Of a stretch of DNA of 13,332 nt, positions 8,055-13,332 are shown piece after piece. Each line of letters opens with the position of its first letter. Position 1 is the stretch's first letter. This DNA comes from Candidatus Omnitrophota bacterium. Lineage in GTDB: Bacteria; Omnitrophota; Gorgyraeia; JAHIPI01. Made by a program: the position numbers and the translations under genes. Under the pieces are notes generated by a model, which had not been told where the DNA came from, did not search any database, and saw only the letters and a list, made by a program, of their open reading frames with translations. The stretch lies in contig JAUWWU010000006.1 in NCBI GenBank assembly GCA_030616695.1, positions 1 to 13,332 on the forward strand. The letters are read 5' to 3'.

Positions 8055-8740
8055 AGATAGTAGATTCATTTAATTACGCCATAGAAGGCCTTATATATGT
8101 CTTAAAAAGCCAGAGGAATATGCGGGTGCATTTTTTGTTCGCGGTCCTGCTCCTTCTCCTGGCCATATACCTCAACATAAGCAAGATAGAACTCCTGATA
8201 CTTTTGATAGCGATAGCTTTTGTGCTCTTTGCCGAAATGATGAATACGGCCGTTGAATACACCATAGACCTCGCGAGCAAGACCGTAAATCCGGTGGCGC
8301 GCATTGTCAAGGATGTAAGCGCGGGCGCGGTCCTTTTGTCGGCGGTGACAGGCCTCATAGTGGTGTATATCATCTTTTTCCGCCACCTCAATATCCCTTT
8401 TGAGAGCATGGTGATAAAGATAAAACAGTCGCCGTGGCACTTGACTTTTATAGCGTTGATACTGGTGTTAAGCCTTGTGATCGCGGGGAAGGTGTTTTCG
8501 CATAGCGGGACGCCATTCAGGGGCGGAATGCCGAGCGGCCACGCCGCGTTGGCGTTTTGTATATGGACCGCGATACTTTTTTCCACAAGCAATAACTTTA
8601 TTATTATACTTGTTTTTGTGCTCGCGTTTTTCGTGGCGAGAAGCCGGACGGCGAACGCGATACATAATATCTGGGAGGTATTGAGCGGGGCGGTTCTCGG
8701 CGTGCTGGCCACCACCCTCGTCTTCCAACTCCTAAAATAA
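8042..8740 (+). CDS. Fusion of DgkA-type lipid kinase and PAP2 phosphatase
   Basis: This 232-residue integral membrane protein joins two lipid enzymes. Residues about 5-115 form a DgkA/undecaprenol kinase domain. The E. coli DgkA catalytic set is present: Glu65, Asn68 and Glu72 in EMMNTAVEYTID, and Lys90-Asp91 in KDVSAGAVL. Residues about 130-230 form a PAP2 phosphatase domain with PSGH (164-167) and SRTANAIH (201-208). Its first motif reads K-x6-TP (150-158) instead of K-x6-RP, and HxxxD reads HxxxE (208-212). Such a pair could phosphorylate undecaprenol and dephosphorylate undecaprenyl pyrophosphate, recycling the cell-wall lipid carrier. The substrate is inferred, not visible. I chose the ATG at 8042 because similarity to DgkA begins there and AAAGG lies at 8033-8037. 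A longer in-frame start at 7976 would lie deep inside ybeY. It overlaps ybeY by 13 bases. Confidence 0.9.
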   Translation: MGKLKIVDSFNYAIEGLIYVLKSQRNMRVHFLFAVLLLLLAIYLNISKIELLILLIAIAFVLFAEMMNTAVEYTIDLASKTVNPVARIVKDVSAGAVLLSAVTGLIVVYIIFFRHLNIPFESMVIKIKQSPWHLTFIALILVLSLVIAGKVFSHSGTPFRGGMPSGHAALAFCIWTAILFSTSNNFIIILVFVLAFFVARSRTANAIHNIWEVLSGAVLGVLATTLVFQLLK

Positions 8741-8743
8741 GAA

Positions 8744-8764
8744 AGGGGACGTTTCACGTCCCCT
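8744..8764. repeat. Perfect hairpin between the kinase/phosphatase gene and the DUF502 gene
   Basis: An eight-base-pair perfect inverted repeat (AGGGGACG with CGTCCCCT, loop TTTCA) lies four bases after the stop codon at 8740. On the plus strand no T-run follows, so it is not a standard intrinsic terminator in the direction of the genes. On the minus strand it is followed by a T-rich stretch, but no minus-strand gene needs ending there. It could stabilise the upstream mRNA 3' end, attenuate transcription, or be a copy of a REP-like palindrome dispersed in the genome. One copy cannot decide. Confidence 0.6.
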
Positions 8765-8780
8765 CAATCAGAGGTGAAGC

Positions 8781-9413
8781 ATGTTGACAAAATTGAGAGA
8801 TAACTTTATAACCGGGATCGCCGTAATACTGCCCGCAGTCGTTACGATATGGCTGCTTTCCGTGATCTCGCACGGGGTAAACGAAAACATACTCAATCCG
8901 CTTATAAAATATTTTAAACCCTATTTCACGAACATATATCTCGAATACGGAGCCAGGACGATAGTCTTCATAGCGCTTATATTGATAGTCACCTTTATAG
9001 GGCTGGCGACGAGGCTAATATTTATAAGAAAGCTGTTTTCCGCGTGCGAAAGTATGTTTTTTAAAATACCGATGATCGGAAAGGTCTATATTGCGATAAA
9101 GCAGATGAGCAGGGTTTTTCTCGGGGACCGGAAGGGGATCTTTAAGGCGCCTGTGCTGGTGGAGTATCCGCGAAAGGGCGTGCATTCCATAGCTTTCCTG
9201 ACTTCCGACACAAAAGGGGAGATACAGCAGAAGATAAAGCAAAAACTGGTCAACGTATTTCTTCCGACCACCCCTAACCCTACAAGCGGGATATTGCTTT
9301 TGGTCCCGGAAGACGAGGTCATATACCTTAATATGAGCGTGGAAGAGGCCATGAAGCTGGTCATATCCGGCGGCATGGTTGTGCCCGACGAAATATCACA
9401 GAGTGCGGAATAG
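8781..9413 (+). CDS. DUF502 family membrane protein
   Basis: This 210-residue protein matches DUF502, a family of unknown function found widely in bacteria and plants. Two membrane helices are visible at about residues 11-30 and 60-82, with a short loop between them. The soluble C-terminal part contains the family hallmark FLPTTPNPTSG (160-170) and the pattern YLNMSVEEAMKLVISGG (182-198). The ATG at 8781 is preceded by GAGGTGA (8771-8777), a good ribosome binding site. Translation of recO begins at the base right after its stop. It sits where other bacteria keep cdd/era between dgkA and recO. I infer no biochemical role. Confidence 0.92.
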   Translation: MLTKLRDNFITGIAVILPAVVTIWLLSVISHGVNENILNPLIKYFKPYFTNIYLEYGARTIVFIALILIVTFIGLATRLIFIRKLFSACESMFFKIPMIGKVYIAIKQMSRVFLGDRKGIFKAPVLVEYPRKGVHSIAFLTSDTKGEIQQKIKQKLVNVFLPTTPNPTSGILLLVPEDEVIYLNMSVEEAMKLVISGGMVVPDEISQSAE

Positions 9414-10202
9414 ATGTCCATACACACGACCGATGCGATAGTTCTGCGAAAAAAGGATATTCGCGAGACAAGCCTTTTGGCCGTTTTTTACACCCGTGAT
9501 TTCGGAAAGGTGCGCGGCCTTATAAAAGGGGCGAGGGGGCCCCGCGGGCCGCTGGGATACCAGGTTCAGCTGTTTACCTTAAACAGGATGGTATTCTACG
9601 ACACAAAACGGTCGGGGATACACACGGTTTCGCAGTGCGATCTTTTAAATTTTTTTGAAGACATCAGGAAAGATATCCTGAAGACGGGCTACGCCTGTTA
9701 TTTTGTGGAGCTCATCGACGCGCTTACGGAAGACAGGGATAAGAACGAGGAGATCTATACCCTTTTGCTTAATTCGCTGGAGCTTTTAAAAAGCAGCGCC
9801 AGCCCGAAAAGGATATCGAGGCTACTCGAGATAAAGCTTTTGGTGATAGCGGGCCTTATGCCGCGGTTTGATAAATGCGTCTTATGCGGCAAGGCAATAG
9901 ATGTTAAAGACACTGCCGTCAATAAGGCCAGGTTCAGCTATAAATCAGGCGGCCTGATCTGTAAGGGCTGTTTTGAGCAGGATACCGGTTCCCGGCGCAT
10001 CCTGCCCGGCACCGCCCAATTTATAGACCATGTAGAGAGGGTCCCTTACGAGAAGGCATCGAGGATAAAAGTTTCAAAAGACGTCGGGGTGGAGCTTGAG
10101 GATATAATGAGGAATTTTCTCAGGTATCAGCTTGACCGGCAGATAAGGTCACTCGATTTTTTAGAAAAGGTTTCGCTTGATTTCAAGCGCGCCGTGTGTT
10201 AA
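9414..10202 (+). CDS. recO: DNA repair protein RecO
   Basis: This 262-residue protein is the RecF-pathway recombination mediator that, with RecR, loads RecA onto SSB-coated single-stranded DNA. The N-terminal OB-fold (about 1-80) shows the typical opening TTDAIVLRKKDIRETSLL and GKVRGLIKGARGP (31-43). The C-terminal helical part carries a four-cysteine zinc-finger pattern, CVLC (155-158) and CKGC (183-186), which many RecO proteins keep. KLLVIAGLMPRFDKC (141-155) fits the conserved LL...G..P....C core. The ATG directly abuts the DUF502 stop (TAGATG), implying translational coupling, and no strong separate ribosome binding site is seen. The recO-glyS order is shared with Firmicutes. Confidence 0.93.
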   Translation: MSIHTTDAIVLRKKDIRETSLLAVFYTRDFGKVRGLIKGARGPRGPLGYQVQLFTLNRMVFYDTKRSGIHTVSQCDLLNFFEDIRKDILKTGYACYFVELIDALTEDRDKNEEIYTLLLNSLELLKSSASPKRISRLLEIKLLVIAGLMPRFDKCVLCGKAIDVKDTAVNKARFSYKSGGLICKGCFEQDTGSRRILPGTAQFIDHVERVPYEKASRIKVSKDVGVELEDIMRNFLRYQLDRQIRSLDFLEKVSLDFKRAVC

Positions 10203-10236
10203 GATAGCAAAAATTTTTAAAAAAATAGGACAGGCC
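10203..10236. other. AT-rich spacer between recO and glyS
   Basis: This spacer contains A5T5 (10209-10218) running directly into A7 (10219-10225), so the strand is nearly pure A/T. There is no hairpin-plus-T-run terminator. AGGA at 10227-10230 is the likely ribosome binding site for the ATG at 10237. Confidence 0.5.
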
Positions 10237-11565
10237 ATGCAGGAAAATTTAATGGATAAGATGGTTTCGCTTTGTAAAAGGCGGGGCTTTATATTTCAGT
10301 CAAGCGAGATCTATGGCGGCCTTGCAAGCACATGGGATTACGGCTCCCTCGGCGCGGAACTGAAGAAAAATCTGAAAGAGGCATGGTGGCGCGCCACTGT
10401 GTATGAGCGCGATGACATAGAGGGGCTGGATGCCGCGATACTCATGCACCCCGCTACCTGGAATGCCTCCGGCCATGTTACCAGTTTTAAGGATACGCTG
10501 GTCGACTGCAAGGGCTGCAAAAAGCGCTTCAAGGTAGAAAGCGTCAAAGGCAAAAAATGCCCGGAATGCAAAGGAGAGCTCACCGAAGCCCGCCAGTTTA
10601 ACCTGATGCTTAAGACGCATCTGGGTTCCGTCGAGGGAGAAGGAAGCCTTACCTATTTAAGGCCGGAGACCGCGCAGGGCATATTCGTAAATTTCCAGAA
10701 TGTGGCAAACTCGGCAAGGCGCAAGATACCGTTCGGCATAGCGCAGATAGGCAAGGCGTTCCGAAACGAGATCACCACCGGAAATTTTACGTTCCGTTCC
10801 CGCGAATTCGAACAGATGGAGATAGAATTTTTTGTCAAGCCCGGAGACGACGAGAAGTGGTATAAAAAATGGATCGACGAAAGGTTCGGCTGGTATATAT
10901 CACTCGGCATCAGGAAAGAGAATCTCAGGAAGCGGCCGCACGAAAAGGACGAGCTGGCCCATTACGCAAAAGCCTGCACGGATATAGAATATAAATTTCC
11001 GTTCGGCTGGTCGGAACTTGAAGGCATAGCAAACAGGACGGATTTCGATTTAAAGCAGCACATGGACCTGAGCTCAAAAGACCTTCGATATTTCGACGAC
11101 GGGACCAAGGAAAGGTATATACCGTATGTCATAGAGCCCTCCGGAGGGATAGACAGGTCCGTTCTCGCGTTCCTGGTGGACTCTTACAGGGAAGAGAAGG
11201 TCAGGGACGAGAAAAGGGTCGTCCTGGGGCTTGATAGGCGCCTGGCGCCCGTTAAGACCGCGGTTCTGCCGCTTCTGAAGAAGAAGCCGGAGATCGTTAA
11301 AATGGCAAAGGGCCTTACGGCAGATTTAAAAAAATATTTTTACACTATCGGCGGAAAGGTCGTGTATGACGATACGGCTTCCATCGGCAGGCTGTACAGG
11401 CGGCAGGACGAGATAGGGACGCCGTATTGCATAACCGTTGACGTGAAAAGCCTGGAGGATAAAAAGGTCACGGTGCGCGACAGGGACACGATGAAGCAGG
11501 ACAGAGTGGAACTGGCGAACATCAGGGAATATCTGGGAGACAGATTTAATAAGCGTAAAGCGTAA
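10237..11565 (+). CDS. glyS: Glycyl-tRNA synthetase, alpha2 (single-chain) type
   Basis: This 442-residue class II synthetase is of the homodimeric type, not the split alpha/beta GlyQ-GlyS type. FIFQSSEIYGGLASTWDYGSLG (19-39) is the family opening. A zinc-ribbon-like insert follows with Cys91-Cys94 and Cys108-Cys111. LRPETAQGIF (141-150) and motif 2 (about 166-200, with FRNEITTGNFTFRSREFEQME, Arg176/Glu178) come next. Motif 3, GGIDRSVLAFL, is at 303-313. The C-terminal anticodon-binding domain is at about 335-437. Two starts are plausible: the ATG at 10237 (AGGA six bases upstream) and the ATG at 10252 (AGGA seven bases upstream). The first gives MQENLMDKMV and the second MDKMV. A longer frame beginning at 10177 would sit inside recO and is not credible. 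Its last codons lie in a heptamer tandem repeat. Confidence 0.96.
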   Translation: MQENLMDKMVSLCKRRGFIFQSSEIYGGLASTWDYGSLGAELKKNLKEAWWRATVYERDDIEGLDAAILMHPATWNASGHVTSFKDTLVDCKGCKKRFKVESVKGKKCPECKGELTEARQFNLMLKTHLGSVEGEGSLTYLRPETAQGIFVNFQNVANSARRKIPFGIAQIGKAFRNEITTGNFTFRSREFEQMEIEFFVKPGDDEKWYKKWIDERFGWYISLGIRKENLRKRPHEKDELAHYAKACTDIEYKFPFGWSELEGIANRTDFDLKQHMDLSSKDLRYFDDGTKERYIPYVIEPSGGIDRSVLAFLVDSYREEKVRDEKRVVLGLDRRLAPVKTAVLPLLKKKPEIVKMAKGLTADLKKYFYTIGGKVVYDDTASIGRLYRRQDEIGTPYCITVDVKSLEDKKVTVRDRDTMKQDRVELANIREYLGDRFNKRKA

Positions 11566-11573
11566 AGCGCAAA
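11553..11573 (+). repeat. Three-unit heptamer tandem repeat spanning the glyS stop
   Basis: GCGTAAA occurs at 11553-11559 and 11560-11566, followed by a one-mismatch copy GCGCAAA at 11567-11573. The glyS stop TAA (11563-11565) lies in the second copy. Because the unit is seven bases, gain or loss of a copy would change the C-terminal codons of GlyRS and its distance to ppdK. Confidence 0.8.
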
Positions 11574-11592
11574 ACAGAGGAGACAGGACAGT

Positions 11593-13332
11593 ATGGGGGT
11601 TAAGGTGGCAAAAAAGCAGAAACAAAAAGCGGAGAAATACGTATATATATTCGGAAAAGGTAAGGCCGAAGGCGGCGCAAAGATGAAAAACCTTCTCGGC
11701 GGATAAGGCGCAAACCTGGCAGAGATGGTAAACCTGGGCATGCCGGTTCCGGCGGGATTCACTATATCTACCGAAGTATGCACCTACTACTATGATAATA
11801 AAAAGACCTATCCCGAGTCCCTTACGGCCGATGTCGAAAAGACCTTAAAGGAAGTTGAAAAAATAATGGGCGCGAAGTTCGGGGACAGGGAAAATCCGCT
11901 TTTGGTTTCGGTGAGGTCAGGCGCGCGCGTTTCGATGCCCGGGATGATGGATACGGTCTTAAATCTCGGATTGAACGATGAAACTGTAAAAGGGCTTATA
12001 AAACAGACCAGCAACGAGCGGTTTGCCTATGATGCCTACAGGAGATTTGTCCAGATGTACGGCGATGTCGTCCTGGGGCTTAAGCCGAAGGAAAAAGACG
12101 AACACGACCCCTTTGAAGTCATAATGGATAAGGTAAAAGAGGAAAAAGGCATAAAGCTCGACGTCGACCTGACAACGGAAGACCTGAAGCGGCTCGTGTC
12201 TTTGTATAAAAAGGAAATAAAACTGAAGACAGGCAAAGATTTTCCCGGAGACCCCATGCAGCAGTTATGGGGAGCCATAGGCGCTGTTTTCGGTTCGTGG
12301 AATAACGAGCGCGCTATCGCATACAGAAAGATAAACAACATCCCTTCGGAGTGGGGCACGGCCATAAATGTGCAGTCCATGGTATTCGGCAATATGGGGG
12401 AGGCCAGCGGAACAGGCGTTGCGTTTACGCGCGACCCGGCCACGGGCGAGAAAAAATTCTACGGGGAATATCTGCTTAACGCCCAGGGCGAGGATGTTGT
12501 GGCGGGCACAAGGACCCCGCAACCTATCAGTAAACTCGAAAAAGATATGAAGGGGCCTTACGACGAGCTTTTAAAAATATACCAAAAGCTCGAAAAGCAT
12601 TACAGGGATATGCAGGACATGGAATTTACCATCCAGAAAGGCAAGCTCTGGATGCTTCAGACAAGGACAGGAAAAAGGACGGGCGTGGCGGCAATAAAGA
12701 TCGCCGTTGATATGGTGAACGAAGGGGTGATATCGGAGGAAGAGGCGCTTCTCAGGATAGAGCCGGAACAGCTCAATCAGCTTTTAAGGCCCGTGTTCGA
12801 CCTGGTGGAAAAAAAGAACGCGATAAAGGAAGGCAGGCTTCTGGCGAAAGGATTAAACGCGGGGCCGGGTGCGGCATCGGGCAAGGTCGTCTTTAACGCG
12901 GCGGACGCGGAAGAATGGGCAAAGCGCGGGGAGATGGTGATCCTCGCGAGGATAGAGACAAGCCCCGAGGACATAAAGGGAATGGATGCCGCCGTCGGGA
13001 TATTGACCCAGCGGGGAGGCATGACCTCGCACGCCGCTTTAGTGGCGCGGCAGATGGGCAAGGTCTGCGTAGCGGGCTGCAGCGCTTTGGACATCAACTA
13101 TTCGGGCCGCAGGATGACGGTAGGCGAAAGGTCAGTAAAAGAGGGCGACTATATATCCATCGACGGGACCACAGGCGAAGTAATAGAAGGCAGGGTGAAC
13201 ACAAAGCCTTCGGAGGTATTGCAGGTCCTGATAGAAAAAGGCATAGACCCTAAGAAATCCGAGACATATGCGCTATTTGACAAACTCATGAAATGGGCGG
13301 ACAAGAGGCGTAAACTCGGCATCAGGACGAAC
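11593..13332 (+). CDS. ppdK: Pyruvate, phosphate dikinase, N-terminal two thirds, interrupted by an in-frame TAA
   Basis: PPDK interconverts pyruvate + ATP + phosphate and phosphoenolpyruvate + AMP + pyrophosphate, in glycolysis or gluconeogenesis. The frame from the ATG at 11593 (GAGGAGA at 11577-11583) reads [14 protein letters not shown], then MKNLLGG, then TAA (11704-11706, codon 38), then GANLAEM. The family has Lys at this point (Lys22 of Clostridium symbiosum PPDK, in the ATP site). Beyond the stop the frame is open for 542 codons. Conserved features are [17 protein letters not shown] with Arg108, [19 protein letters not shown] (about 343-361), and the phosphohistidine motif [14 protein letters not shown] with His480. 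The pyruvate/PEP-binding domain begins at LGIRTN at the edge. The enzyme normally has nearly 900 residues, so the rest lies beyond the window. The gene is either a recent pseudogene, a sequence error, or expressed by readthrough or restart. Confidence 0.9.
11704..11706 (+). other. In-frame TAA replacing the ATP-site lysine codon of ppdK
   Basis: The codon between GGA and GGC in the otherwise perfect LLGG-[K]-GANLAEM motif is TAA. One substitution (AAA to TAA) explains it. No frameshift is involved, as the same frame continues with family-matching sequence to the window end. The nearest in-frame restart codons are the ATGs at 11725 and 11740, neither with a clear Shine-Dalgarno sequence, and both would remove the nucleotide-binding glycine loop. 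Confidence 0.95.

Noticed and set aside
8074..8757. A 227-residue open frame on the minus strand opposite the kinase/phosphatase fusion
   Set aside because: The plus-strand protein has intact DgkA and PAP2 motifs. The antisense frame has no family features and would start inside the hairpin.
10177..10236. A longer start for glyS inside recO
   Set aside because: The extra residues are out of frame recO sequence plus the AT-rich spacer. Family similarity begins after the ATG at 10237.
11704..11706. A genome-wide alternative code in which TAA is a sense codon
   Set aside because: aspS, the LysM gene, phoH, ybeY, the kinase fusion, recO and glyS all end at TAA at the expected family length, so TAA works as a stop here.
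12368..13253. Short plus-strand open frames at 12368-12550 and 12915-13253
   Set aside because: Both lie out of frame within ppdK, whose own frame is strongly conserved there. Their Arg/Gly-rich translations are typical of shifted reading of GC-biased codons.

Overview
The window is a gene-dense, all plus-strand piece of a bacterial chromosome with a moderate G+C content. It carries housekeeping genes and shows no phage, insertion-sequence, CRISPR or RNA genes. The set points to an uncultivated bacterium with lipoprotein sorting: a lipobox-bearing LysM protein, a PgpH-type cyclic-di-AMP phosphodiesterase, an alpha2-type glycyl-tRNA synthetase and a pyruvate, phosphate dikinase. Omnitrophota or a related lineage fits my general impression of the proteins, but nothing here proves it.

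Layout. Positions 1-405 hold the 3' end of an unrecognised gene with one membrane segment near its C-terminus, followed by an HU/IHF-family DNA-binding protein (419-691). A 127-base spacer with a plausible sigma70-type promoter then precedes a long co-directional run with very short gaps or overlaps: hisS, aspS, a LysM lipoprotein, phoH, a 7TM-HD (PgpH-like) phosphodiesterase, ybeY, a fused lipid kinase/PAP2 phosphatase, a DUF502 membrane protein, recO, glyS and ppdK. The last runs off the right edge. The only notable breaks are a perfect 8-bp-stem hairpin (8744-8764) before DUF502 and a 7-base tandem repeat at the end of glyS.

How the genes fit together. Three class II aminoacyl-tRNA synthetases (His, Asp, Gly) and YbeY (16S rRNA maturation and ribosome quality control) form a translation group. 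The PgpH-like enzyme and the kinase/phosphatase fusion concern cyclic-di-AMP and undecaprenyl-lipid recycling at the membrane, and the LysM lipoprotein is expected on the envelope. The order phoH, 7TM-HD, ybeY, dgkA, recO, glyS recalls the Bacillus subtilis phoH-yqfF-yqfG-dgkA-cdd-era-recO-glyQS region, but cdd and era are absent and a DUF502 gene sits in their place. ppdK stands where B. subtilis has ccpN and yqfL, the latter being the PPDK-regulator family.

Most notable: ppdK is in frame and well conserved throughout except for one TAA at 11704-11706. It falls exactly where the family has the ATP-site lysine of the GGKGANLAEM motif. YbeY also departs from its family at two normally conserved active-site positions. 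I see no wholly new multi-gene system; these two deviations and the altered synteny deserve the second look.
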